A DNA stretch of 64,000 nucleotides from Brachypodium distachyon (lineage: Eukaryota > Streptophyta > Magnoliopsida > Poales > Poaceae). Numbering within the stretch: the stretch's first letter is position 1; every line of letters begins with the position of its first letter. The stretch lies in NCBI RefSeq assembly GCF_000005505.3, contig NC_016132.3:2852001-2916000 (forward strand). The letters run 5' to 3'. The notes below the pieces were generated by a model, which saw only the letters and a program-made list of their open reading frames with translations, ran no database searches and had not been told where the DNA came from. Position numbers and translations under genes: made by a program. Shown here piece by piece: positions 44,946-56,264 of this stretch.

Positions 44946-44953
44946 TTCCCGCC
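44946..44953 (+). promoter_or_regulatory. Second E2F-type binding site upstream of ETG1
   Basis: A second TTCCCGCC, 22 bp from the first and in the same orientation. Paired sites suit a gene named as an E2F target in Arabidopsis. Confidence 0.6.
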
Positions 44954-45099
44954 AATTGCTGTGGGCTGGGCGTGTCTACTGGGCTGATCTAGGCCCAGTT
45001 TCGCCATGCTAAGAAATGGGCTAGAAATGGAAGTACACAAGGTCCAAAGGCCCATTTGATTCATGTGCTAGATTTACTGCTGGCATGTTTTGCTAGATA

Positions 45100-45138
45100 A
45101 ACAGAAGATCATCCCCTAGAAAAAAAACAGAAGATCAT
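45100..45138. repeat. Micro-insertion with 13-bp target duplication
   Basis: AACAGAAGATCAT at 45100-45112 and 45126-45138 flanks CCCCTAGAAAAAA. Confidence 0.7.
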
Positions 45139-45474
45139 GATTTATCATACGATGCACACAATCAGACTAAATTGCACAAAACCACCTGCTCGTTGCGCGT
45201 AACCACCAGTTTTGGTAAATACTCCCTCCGTCCTGAATTAACTGACGTAGATTAGTACAGTATTCAAGAATCCACCTCATATTGAGAATAGAACTTTTTT
45301 TTCAAATTGCACCGATTGCCTCGTAAGCTCGACCAGTTCGTTCTGGCAGGTTTGGCAAGCCTGTAATGTTGACCAGGCATGTCATGCAATAAAATGATGA
45401 TTCCAGGACGAAAAATTCACATACAAAGTTTACTAACATTTGGCATAACATTTTGAACCCGGCAAAAAAATGTA

Positions 45475-45562
45475 TTCCTTCCGATACATAAAAAGTGTCG
45501 CTCATTTCGTACAAAATTTATACTTAGTACACAATGGACGACACTTTTTGGATCCGAGGGAG
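45475..45562. mobile_element. Stowaway-like MITE
   Basis: The left end TTCCTTCCGATACATAAAAA and the right end TTTTTGGATCCGAGGGAG are inverted, with an inner AAGTGTCG / CGACACTT pair. Confidence 0.65.
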
Positions 45563-46029
45563 TATTTTTTTTTTTTTGTTCAACTACGTCTGTCGAGAGA
45601 AATCTGGTCCTACTATTCAATTCCGAGTCCTAACATGTGGTCAAAATGTTATGCAAAAGAAAGAATGTAAACTGCATGTTGATATCATGTCTTTGCTGCC
45701 AAGTTACAACGGCGAATCAGACGCTGAACATGCAAAAAAGAAATAATAATACAAGTGAACTCCTGTGTTTCTTAGCTCCAAGGTAGATCCGCCACATTTT
45801 GGAGTAGATGTAACAACAGTGCCATTTCTGTCTGAAGAGTGAGATCCATCTTAAGTCTTAACAACAACACCACAGATATGGTAAACAAAAAAACAAGAAA
45901 AAAAGGCCCAAAAATTGCACAGGAACGTTTGTTACACTCAGGGCTGACTTCCTTCCAGCCCTACTATCTGCCTACTAAGCTGAATAATTATGTATATTAC
46001 CATATACTAACATTGACTGTAGCAGCCTT

Positions 46030-48505
46030 TCATGCCCGCGAGTACTTGGAGCTCCACATGGGTACCTTCAGAGGCTCGTCGTCGGCTGCAGCACCCCCGT
46101 TCTCAGCGCTGTTCAAGGAGTCCGAGATCAAAGGGTCCGATTCGCCTTCTTTCACCTGAGATGCAGATGGCACGCAAGGTAAATAACAAGAGGACAGTAG
46201 CAATAGCACAGGTATAGGGACTGAGAACCAATATTTGATTACTTCTTAATCATGCCACTCAGAAGATCTGAGTGCAGAAAATGTTGTGATCTTGAAGCAC
46301 AATGAAATTACCCAAGGGGAATGTACCTGAGTGACTTGTGGAGAGGCATCAGTGGGTTTTTGCTGAGTTTCCCGGGTGCAGAAGTACGAATATAGCCCCA
46401 TCCCAATCACTGCAATTAGGATTCCAAGTATGTTTCTCCAGCTAAATGGATCATGAAGCAAGACATAACCAAAGGCGAGAACCAAGCATGTCTTAAGATG
46501 GCCCAGGACTTGGTAAGTTACAGGAGATGTCTTCCCAATAACAAGGAAAGTGCTGAAGTTTACTGAGACTGATATTAGGCACGACAGCACGATGAAAAAC
46601 TGCAGAAATGATAAGAGCAAACTATGGATCACATGAAGTATGTCAAAATTCATCATAAGTTTCAACAGCCTGGTTCCCTGCTTACCAGAACTTGAGGCGT
46701 GTACTCAAAAGCAAAGACATTTTTGTTGGTTAAAAAACCATCAAGGAATGGACCGGTAACGAAGAGGGTCAATGCTTGGTATGGGCATGATTGGTACAGT
46801 AGCTGGGTTGAGGATACCTTGAACTTCTTTTGAATTGTATTAGTCATCTGATAGTTGGTTAAGGACTCAAATCATAAACCATAGAACAAATGTTATATAC
46901 TCAACCAAAATTGTAATCTACACTATTTATTTTATGTTAGACGGGTAAAGTAGAAATACAGTAGTAGTAACAAGTCGTTTATATTCATTATTTTATTAGT
47001 GATTTCCTTTATCTGTAATATTAACAAACTAAAGGATGTGTCGCTAGCTACATGTAAAATTACTAGACTGAATGATTTGGCAATCCAAGAACATTTCCTG
47101 GCAGTAAATGATAGCTCGTTTGAAAAGGATACAATTTGAGCAATGCAGGTTGTGACGATTGCCAGCAAAGACAGTATTGATCCCATAGCATTGAGTTGCA
47201 GGTCAGTCACGGTTGCAACTCCAACACCAAAAAGGAGCACGCTAAGGGAGAGCTGGATGTAGCGACTGCACAGTGAATTCAGAAAATTAGTCAGGCGATA
47301 ATTACTAAACTGAATAAAGGACATAATGTTCAAAACACCAACCTAAACTTTTTCCTGAAGAAAAGAGTCTCCAATATAACAGTACAGGGAATAATGGCCA
47401 GCTTTGTCATCTGAACATAAAGAGTATTTTTAGCATGAGCTTGGTACAGTGTTTGGCATAAAGTTGAGTGACATTCATCGAATCACACAACACGCAATGA
47501 CTCAACAGAAAACCTTCTCCTAAGATACTGTTTGCCCGTGATAATATAGCAGCGGCATAGCATGAGCTAAAAGAAGTCACACTAATATTATGTACACCCA
47601 ACGTCCCAACTAAAGCAACCACTGCCATCCTAGATACGGAATGCGTGCTACACCATTGAGTTAAATATAAAATATTGATTAGTGCAGACCCAATGGGAGC
47701 AAAAACAATGTTTACCTGATAGAAACCAACGGAATTGAAACCGAGACTCAGATTCAGAAGCCCAATTGAGATGCCATTGAGCACTCCAAATCCCATAACA
47801 GTCCTTGCATCAAAAGGTTTGTGCTCAAACAGCTTCATACATAATGCCACATGGAGTGAACAAAATGTGACCAGAAGATGCCAACTTGTCAACGTGGTGG
47901 CTGCATAATAAGGAACAAAGTTGTGTAAGACTTCAGGGTAAGCAATGTTTTTACTACTCTGTTTAGACGAGTTGGTACTTTTTTCTTCTCAACGGATCAT
48001 TCCCTTTTCTGGACATGTTCCGTCCCATAAGTCACCCTAGACACATCATTAAATTTAAGCTCAGGTTTCATCCATTTTCATTTAATGGTGATGTTTCAAC
48101 TCAAAAACACCATATGCTCGAGGAACTCCACCGACAGAGACCCCCCTCCTCACTACAAGATACTGAAAATCCTCCCAGCACCAATCCCCCCATCCATACA
48201 CACTCCCTAGCCCAAGATTTGCACTGTCCACCCTGAACACAGCAGCACCAAATCTCAGCCGCGCATATCTACAAGCACCACACGAGCGAGCTCGAAGCAT
48301 GGAGCACAAGCATCCACATGAAAGCAACAAACCACTAGCAAAAGAGCGAAGCATATCTCGAGACAAGATTGGATCTCATACCAAAGATGAAGCCGAGGGA
48401 GCTCATGAGGGCCTTGTTGCAGATGACAATGGAGACCGAGGACACCACGGAGAGGCTGAGCGCCCCCACCGTCCCCAGCTGGAACTTCTCCCCGCCCACC
48501 CCCAT
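46030..48505 (-). CDS. UXT1: UDP-xylose transporter (nucleotide-sugar transporter, DMT superfamily)
   Basis: Seven exons: 48505-48382, 47900-47716, 47410-47343, 47265-47133, 46847-46686, 46599-46327, 46155-46030; 356 residues. About ten transmembrane helices are expected. Diagnostic blocks include SVVSSVSIVICNKALM, TLTSWHLLVTFCSLH, FGVLNGISIGLLNLSLGFNS, MTKLAIIPCTVILET, VATVTDLQLN, MTNTIQKKFKVSSTQLLYQS and SPVTYQVLGHLKTCLVLAFG. Sequence and cytosolic tail order match plant UXT proteins, which exchange UDP-xylose made in the cytosol into Golgi or ER for xylan and xyloglucan synthesis. The first intron follows the first helix. Which UXT orthologue this is cannot be told here, so the number in the symbol is tentative. 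Confidence 0.9.
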
Positions 48506-48935
48506 CTCCGCCGCCGCTCGTCGCTCAACAAAAAGAAGCAAGCAGAACCGAAAGAAACAGCTTCCCGGCCAACGAAAACCGACCGAATCACGCTGACGGC
48601 AGGACCTGCGCACGAACGGAGATCACATTCCGGCCGAGCAACCGAAGCTAGAAAAACGCCAAGAAACGGGCTTTTCCCCCCGCACCCGGGGTCAAAACCA
48701 CCAGCACCACACCAACCTCTTTGCTCCGGAGCGCCGCAAGAGCTCACCCACCCGCGAGCTGGATCTGGGAGGAGCAAACCTCGGCAGCGAGATCTGAGAA
48801 GGCGAGAGGGGATCTGATCGGGGGACTCGACAGCTCGGCTCGCAGTCGGTGCAGTCGTGCTGCGTCCTTCCTTCCTTCCTTGGCTTCCTCCCTCTTCCTC
48901 TCTCTCCTGCTAACAGGAGACGCTGACAGGGGCTT

Positions 48936-48944
48936 TTATATAAA
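48936..48944 (-). promoter_or_regulatory. TATA box of the transporter gene
   Basis: TTTATATAAAAG, read on the minus strand as CTTTTATATAAA, lies about 430 bp upstream of the ATG. The only equally good TATA sequence nearby; a leader of about 400 nt would follow. Confidence 0.5.
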
Positions 48945-51094
48945 AGAGACACATTTCCGGGTTGGTGGTGTCCAGGGGCTGATTTGTGATTGTTGCCTTT
49001 TACGGGGGGCGGTTAGCGATGCTCCGGGGACACGTTTGATTGCTGCATGTAGTGCTTAGCGACCGTGTCCACGTGTTCAACGGGATTTTAATTTGCGATT
49101 TGTTGAGCTCGTTCGTTTGGTGAGGGCGCTTCATCATTGCCGTTTGCTGGACTAAATACTTATTTTAAAATTTGATGTGTAAATAATTAATTAGAAAGCG
49201 TAAAAGTGCCAGCTTTTATTAGTATTAGAATTTACAGTAGTGTAGGTGGTTACAGTTCCTTTCTTGGAAAACTTTAGCATAAGTCCCTGAATTATACATA
49301 CTCCTACTTGATTTTTTGTAAAGTTTAAATTATACTTATGTATTTCCAGGGTTTTTTTATAAAAGCGTTTCCAGGTATTTAGATGATTATTGAAGAGTTG
49401 TTTTCTGCAAGGCCCTGGGTTTTGAAGATATAGCAGTCGGCCCCATGATTTGGAGGGGGTTTGGCAGTCGACAGTCTTATGTGGAAAGTCATAGCCAGTA
49501 GGAACCGAAAAAACAAAGGAAATCAATCGTTCACAGCTCAGATCATATACTAACTGGAGTACACATCGCAGCATGTATGACAGGGTGAAAAAAAAGATAA
49601 TTACTGCTCCAACCTCTCCAAAAGAGACAGCAGTTTTACACTTGTTATTGTATGCCTCAGGTCAATTCGGGCCATGATTAATTTCTAGCTAGTACTGCTG
49701 GTTAATTACAGAGAGATGGATGATATTTACGGCGTCTCTCGTCAGTCTCTTCTTGTCGCTTTGCGTTCTCTGGACATGTATTCCGTTTTCCAAGTGGTGG
49801 CACCGTGACTAGTCGACGGTCAGATGTGTAAGTATATTAGACAGGGCAAATTCAGTAGCCCGATTGGCTCTGGCAGATGAGTGCACCGGAATCTTTCACG
49901 TCTGGAGGAATCTTCAAACGGTGCCTGATCGATCATTCTTCTTTATTTTTAAACGGTGAGCTTATAGTCAACGCCGGTGGTGCAAAGGTTGTGGGACGAT
50001 GCGCATTAGAGTTTGGAATCCTTTGGAACGATACTTAGGTCCAAGGACAAGTGTGTAGTGGACTCCCCGTTGTTAGGCCAGTAGAATAGACGGTCCAATG
50101 ACTTATTTGTAAAAGAATATATTAATTTTAGCACTCTTCCTATGTTGTTAATAATTATGAACAGATCGGTGGACCTTCTCGTAAAAAAAAAGTAGAGTAG
50201 ATCGAGCATGGGTATGTGGGATCGGAGGGCGGGGACGGGTAGGCTAGTCATAAGAAACGTCAGTTTCGTGAAGTGCCGGCCTCCCTCAGTTTAATGTGGC
50301 GTTGGCGACAAGAGACCACAACCAAGTTTGTTTGTGCGCCGCCGATCGATCAAGGCGCTTACATGACGTGATGTGAGGATAAACATGCCACAACGGACTC
50401 CTCTCTTATGTCAGATGTAAGCCAAGATATCATACCTCAAAAATACATCTGCCCGAAAAGCACGTGGTTTTATTTCTTCATGAATTTTTATAGGTCAATA
50501 GTCGATCCATAGTATCTCCAACATTCATGAGTTAATCGGTTTTTAAAAACCACCTTGAATGATGATCAAGTCAAATCGAGAAAGTCATTATGTCTTATGG
50601 AGTCCCAAAACAAATCAGAAGTAACACGTAGATGTAGGGAAAGTGCATAAAGAGTGAGAACAATAATTCATCAAACCCGATATCATATCATCTCTCTTTC
50701 ATACGAAAACACAACATATGTATGAAAACCACTTTATCATTTTGCATAGGACACAAAGTCTACATTTCCATGATCTTTAACAGATGACCATTCTGTAGCA
50801 TTCCCAACATCTTTGATTTTGTTTTATTTTCTAAAAGGCCTAAAGTATAAATCCCACTATTTCAAACCTGATTAAGATTTAGTGTGAATGGTTTTAGAAA
50901 TGTCAGGATTTAATATAGACAGTTTCATAGTTTTTCTTTAGCAAACGACCGAACAATACATTTTTCATTAAAGAAATATAGAAATAATTAATACTTACAA
51001 ATTGTGTACCATGTTTTGTATGGAACATGACAAAAGCCCCAATCTGTATATTGCTTAAATTGGGCCAATCACCATAATGTAGGGATTGTGAAAT
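48945..51094. other. Gene-poor intergenic stretch
   Basis: No gene or structured RNA recognised. AT-rich, with an A-tract near 50182. Open frames are short and lack features. Confidence 0.4.
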
Positions 51095-52075
51095 CATATG
51101 TGATGTGTAACATTGGCAAGTGTTTTAGGTGAAACATTGATGTAGATATTTTGGATAATATATATACTTATGTGATGACATGTATCATGTTTTGGATTTA
51201 GTGATTTGCTATTGGTGTGTTGATTCATTAGTTTCTTATGTGAAAAAACATGGTGTGAGTTGTGTGGAACTTACCCTGAATCAAGTCGTGGACTTGTGCT
51301 CGTACTGGTTATTTGTGTGTTCGCTTTCAGGTGTTTCCGGAGCTAGAGGAACATGGTTGATGACGGGATCGAGGGACGAAGCTTGGGAGAAGCTGAGGTC
51401 AAGGATAAAGGTCATGCGGGACGTTCGTGCGAAGGAACGATGGAAGGAAGGCTATGATGATTCGGGAGGGCACCGGTTTGTCGTACGTTGTTTATACCGA
51501 AGATGTACGGTATTGGAGACATTCGACACGTGATGGTCAAGTTTTGAAGACATCACAAGAAGAGTTGATGGCATGGAGTGGCATCGACGTGAAGACATGT
51601 AGGTCCAGCCATGACTGGATGAGAGCTGTTTAAAGATTAAACAGTAGCATCATCAAGATGGCGTTCGATGGAAAAGTGGTCCACATGAAATTTGTGCGCG
51701 TCGTTGAGGCGAACAACTTTTGTTTTTGAATCATCTCGATCTGAGGTTGTATGCGGGCCCCACGGGCAGAATACCGACCGGGACAGAGAAGTTCGTGTTG
51801 GATTCGGATTCGGTTTGGGGTCACGAATTTTCTCTTATAAATAGAGGACGGCCTAGCTAGTGTTTTAGCAAGGACTTGAGAGAACTCAGAGCTTTGGATC
51901 TAGATCAATTCTTGGAGAGTTTTTTGATGTATGGTTGCATTTTTTGTAATCGATCGACATCGTTGAATAAAAAGATTCGTTCGGGCGGTGTCATCTCTGT
52001 TCTTCTCGGATCTTCGTGCTAGATCTTTCTAATACTTTTGTGCAGCTTTATCACAAGATCATAACACGTTGCTGT
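51095..52075 (+). mobile_element. LTR-like block (possible solo LTR remnant)
   Basis: It starts near TGATGTGTAACATTGGCAAG. There is a TATA box (CTTATAAATAGA, about 51834), a polyadenylation signal (GAATAAAAAG, about 51964) and an end near CACAAGATCATAACA. Promoter, R-like region and poly(A) in this order suit a plant LTR. No second copy or target duplication was confirmed. Confidence 0.35.
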
Positions 52076-52613
52076 AGGTTTCTCCCGAGATCAAGGGAAG
52101 ATTGCGATTAATTCATCTTTCTTGTTAATCCTCGAAATTGGTTATAAATTAATCCTCGTAACTTTTTGTCAGCTGTTACTGTTTTCATCATATCTTTTGA
52201 TTGGTACGTCCGATTGAGCTGATTCGTGCTGCGTTGGTTAGAGAATTTCAATACCTTTCTTTTGCATACTCATACGTACTTTTTGGTTCATCCAATCAAA
52301 AGTTACGGCTGTTTTACTATCACGGACAGAAAGATGATTTAGGATTTGAACTTTCGAGAAAAGTTTTAATTTGCTGCCGCGCAATCATTCACCCCCACTC
52401 CGATTTCCTATCTTGATCTCACAGGGATCAAAATTGATTGTTATCAATGAAAAAAACTCTTATTTCATTGGAAAGAGGCCTGAAGCTAAGTTAAGGAGAT
52501 GATGCCTCGTATGTTGTTCCGAAAATTTCACATGAGTTAAATTGATAGCAACAAAAAATTATCCAAAGTTAGAAGCATATGACAAAATTGTATGATAGGT
52601 TCTTTACTTTCTA

Positions 52614-52726
52614 CCCCCTCCGTTTCATAATTCTTATCGAAATATTACATGTATCCAGATGATTTTTAGGAATAGATACATCTATTTTTGGACAAATTTG
52701 AGACAAGAATTATGAAACGGAAAGAG
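52614..52726. mobile_element. Stowaway MITE
   Basis: The ends CCCCCTCCGTTTCATAATTC and GAATTATGAAACGGAAAGAG are inverted copies, flanked by TA. The interior has TTTTTGGACAAATTTGAGAC. Confidence 0.75.
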
Positions 52727-52835
52727 TAGATACTGTATCAAGAAAGTTAAAGAAATATATAAGAATGGTACCAAATTTTTATCGGTTCACTTTGATAAAG
52801 GAATTGTTACACTCTTACACACACGCGCGCATATA

Positions 52836-52884
52836 AACAGCAATACTGACTCTCTTTTTCTGAACTGCAACAGCAATACTGACT
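52836..52884. repeat. Micro-insertion with 16-bp target duplication
   Basis: AACAGCAATACTGACT at 52836-52851 and 52869-52884 flanks 17 bp (CTCTTTTTCTGAACTGC), which on the minus strand is GTTCAGAAAAAGAG. Confidence 0.75.
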
Positions 52885-53506
52885 TGATTTGACGTCGCCC
52901 AAAAAACGTTAGAACCATAATATGCCACAATTGACACTTATCCTTGACACACTTTTTGCACTGAGCGATCATCTTCTCGGCTTCTTCCCTGGTGGCGCCT
53001 TGCTTGCGAAACAAGATCCCGTTTAATTTCTTTTCAAGAGTTAGGCAGCTGGGAGGCCGAGTGGATAAGCGAAGAGATGATATAAAGTGAGAGGCGCCTA
53101 GCTATAGAGGGTTGGGTGGCATGCCACTGTCTCTGCAAAAATTAAGACGTGAAGGATCTCTGTGGGGATTTAATTAAACGGTGTAACGGCAAGTTGGTGG
53201 CTGGGTTTGGGTGGCCTCCACATATCCTCCTCCCGGTGCATGCAGCAACGGGTCGCCTTCCTTTCATGCTTGTGTACCACCGACACTCAAGCCCATTCTC
53301 GTCTCAAAGTCCAAAAGGCTATTCAGTATACTTGGAGACCAGGGCTTTTATTTTTTTTGTCAAAAAAGAGAGAGACCAGGTTTTGGAGGTTCCCATTCAT
53401 GATTACCATATTGGTATTGGTCATCACAACCTATACTATAATAATTCACAATATTAGGTGTCAATAGGAATATAAATTACAGTATCACATTGATTGTTAG
53501 GTTATA

Positions 53507-53588
53507 CTCCCTCCGTTCCGAATTAACTGACGTGAGTTTGTATAAGAATCTATACAAATCCACGTCAGTTAATTCAGTGCGGAGGGAG
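53507..53588. mobile_element. Small palindromic Stowaway MITE
   Basis: 82 bp. The left half CTCCCTCCGTTCCGAATTAA and right half TTAATTCAGTGCGGAGGGAG form nearly a full-length hairpin through GACGTGAGTTTGTATA. TA flanks both ends. Related to the half element at about 45220. Confidence 0.85.
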
Positions 53589-54566
53589 TATATAAGAACT
53601 CGGTGTTCGGGGTCATGTGATTGACCATCGTCATCGTAGAGATCTAGAAATAGTCGGAAGAAGAGACTTTGACCTCGATTTTGTTTGCAAAGCTTTCAAG
53701 TGTTAAAAAAAAGTGGTTATGTATATCAAGTGATTCAGAAGTGTGGCTGATCTGGTTCTTCCGTTATAGTGTGTCTAGAATTAACAATGTGTACTTGAGA
53801 ATGTTCTAAAACGCTTTGGTGAATACAAGATAAGATATTTGCAATGAGCCTTCTCAAGAGAATGAGAGTATTTTTGTCATGAGAAAATTGAAGCATTTCA
53901 GAAGGCTTTGGAGTATGTTTGAAGAGAAAGACGTTTACCATGCAAGACACTAGAACAACTTCTTCATGGTAAACTAGGAAGAATCTAGAACAACTTCTTC
54001 ATGGAATGTTCTAGAGTAGAGAGAATTATAGGTGTAAGGTTTGGATAGATGCCACTTAGCAATAATCCAACGGTGTTGTAATCCTATAAATAGTAGCGGA
54101 CCTAGCTTTTCAATAATGGGTGGGGCAAACACTGCATTTTTAATATTGGGTGAGGCAAATAGACTGTGATCTTATTTTTCTATTTTTCCAATATTTTTGT
54201 ACTTATATAAAAGGGAATTTTCAAAATTATTGGGTGGTTTGGCTGGATCTGCCCATGCTTATAAACAGTCGTGTTCTCTCCTACCATGAGTTGTAACAAA
54301 CAAGAAGAAAGCACCACTGCAAAAAAAGAAGTTATCTATCAATTGAGTTTGGAGTTATGATAAAAAAGTTAGCCACTAAAATAAGTTTTGAAGCAAAATA
54401 ATGGCAATGAATAAAGTTGATAATTTTCTAAATTAGTGTGATTTTCCGAATAGTGTGTGCATAGTTCTTACGTAATAGATGTCTGAAGACCAATTAAAAA
54501 ACAAAAATGATTTGGTTTAGATCTTTAAACAATGGTTTTGTTGACCTCTGCTACAAAAATGATTGC

Positions 54567-55890
54567 CGCCTTTTTTTCGCCATAGAGGCGCTCGACCGAG
54601 CGTGCGTCACGCTCGGTCCAGTTCACGCCTTGGCTCGCCGTCCTTTGCGGTCGATCGTGTTGCCACTGTTGTGCGAGGTGGCGGTCATCGTCAAGAACGC
54701 GGAAGCACAACTGATCGGTGCGTCCAGCTCATTGGGGATCGTGCTGCTTTGGTTGGGCACAGTCAGACATCATTTACGTCCACAACGTCGGAGAAAGAAA
54801 GCAGTTGCATTGGAACCCACTCTTCCGGCAGAGGGCGAGGGAAGGTTTCGATGGAGCAGAGACTTCCCGCCGGCTGATGAATGGACGTCACATGCTCCAT
54901 CGCCCGCTGCTGCTCCACGAGGCGGCGGCCATCGTCGAGAACGCCGAGGGCGAGTTGATGACCGTTGGTGGGGTTCCGCACCAGTGCGCCATCTCGGAGG
55001 CGACGACATGGCTGAGCAGCAGCTCCGCATACCTCGCCGTGGAGAGGGCCCGCGAGCACCTGCGCGCCATTGGCCGCATCATGCACCAAGGCGCCGAGGT
55101 GGAGAACGCTGCCGAGGAGGAGTGGCTCGCCACGGTCACCGCCTTCCATGCCGGCGTGACGCAGCTCGACTTGGGCACAGTGTTTGAGGCGTCCTCCACC
55201 TCCGCCATCTTCATCCCGGCGCCCCCGGCGGTAGTTGCCTACCTCCATGCCGCCGCGCCTTCTTGTCGGGAGTAAGAGGAGCAGGGCTGAAGAGGCATGG
55301 CGTGCGCTCGCGACCTCCACACTCCAAGACCTCCTGTGCTCGGACGAGCTCCTGGCCGAGGTTGGCGCCGTTCGCGCACAGCTCCTCCTCTGCCGCTCCG
55401 CTGTCGACCAGAAGCCGCTCAAAGACTGGCCTTGACGACCAGTTCACGCCTTACCACATCGGCCGAGCACGCGGCTCAGCTTGCCGTCCTCGATGAGGAG
55501 AGAGCCGTGCTGGTGTCGAGCGCGCCGCGCCTCCATGTCGACGCCGGCCGGCTGCGGCCGTGGTATGCGCCCCACGCGGATGCCATTGCCCACGACGCTC
55601 GCGCGCTCGACCTTATCTCGTCGTGTGCGGTCATGCCTGGGTACTATGCCTTCGCCGGGCCAGTTGCCTGGGCGCCAAGAACCTCCTGGGCGAGGCGCAT
55701 GCCGTCACCCACACTGCATTTGCTGAAGCCGGCGACGAGCTCCCGGGGCTCCGACTCACCCTGCGCCACCTTGGCGTCCCTACCTTTTTATAGACACAAG
55801 TCTGAACCCTCTTCGCCCGGTGCGACACCACACCAGCCCGGCACCGCCCAAGCTGATGTTTGGTCATCACATGTCTTTACTACGCTCTGA
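54567..55890 (+). pseudogene. GC-rich degenerate coding island of unknown family
   Basis: I do not recognise the family. Coding-like GC-rich sequence in AT-rich surroundings can be followed in several frames. A segment reading VAVIVKNAEAQLIG near 54680 is echoed by AAAIVENAEGELMTVG near 54930, an internal duplication. EHLRAIGRIMHQGAEVENAA follows near 55050, then SDELLAEVGAVRAQLLLCRS near 55350, and after a frame change LAVLDEERAVLVSSAPRLHV near 55480. Frame changes and a stop at 55432-55434 break it. It could be a captured gene fragment inside a transposon; the flanks at about 54110-54250 and 55890-56280 look repetitive but give no clear ends. Confidence 0.45.
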
Positions 55891-56219
55891 TATTTGGTCC
55901 TTCGGATTTCCGGTTCTCACTATTACCTACCGTTGCTTGATCATTTGTAGCCATTTTATTTGGATATCATTGATATATTTTTCATGGGGTTTATTCATAA
56001 TTTGATTTTATTTCATTTACTTCGGTACAAGTAAAAATATTGTAACCAGTCCCGCTTGTTGTCAATCTTGCCAAATATGTTTGTGACTTTTCGATTTTCT
56101 TGTAGAAAAATGAAATACATTACCTTTTTACATGAAAGACAAAACCGCTCAACAATCTTTGGTCCCTTGTTATTATTTTTACAATAGGTAAAAGGTTTTT
56201 TTTATCTATATTTCCTTTC

Positions 56220-56264
56220 ATATAAATATCATATTTTTTTTGCGGGAATATAAATATCATATTT
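56220..56264. repeat. Micro-insertion with 17-bp target duplication
   Basis: ATATAAATATCATATTT at 56220-56236 and 56248-56264 flanks TTTTTGCGGGA. It has the same T-run plus GCGGG end as the insertion at 17944. Confidence 0.75.

Larger units (their letters stand above)
44954..46029. other. Intergenic region between ETG1 and the transporter gene
   Basis: Contains a micro-insertion (45100-45138), a diverged half MITE at about 45220-45260 (CTCCCTCCGTCCTGAATTAA), a full MITE (45475-45562) and the transporter 3' UTR. No gene seen. Confidence 0.45.

Noticed and set aside
53336..53398. Insertion flanked by GAGACCAGG
   Set aside because: The repeat is only 9 bp and the insert is mixed T- and A-rich; too weak to list as a feature of its own.
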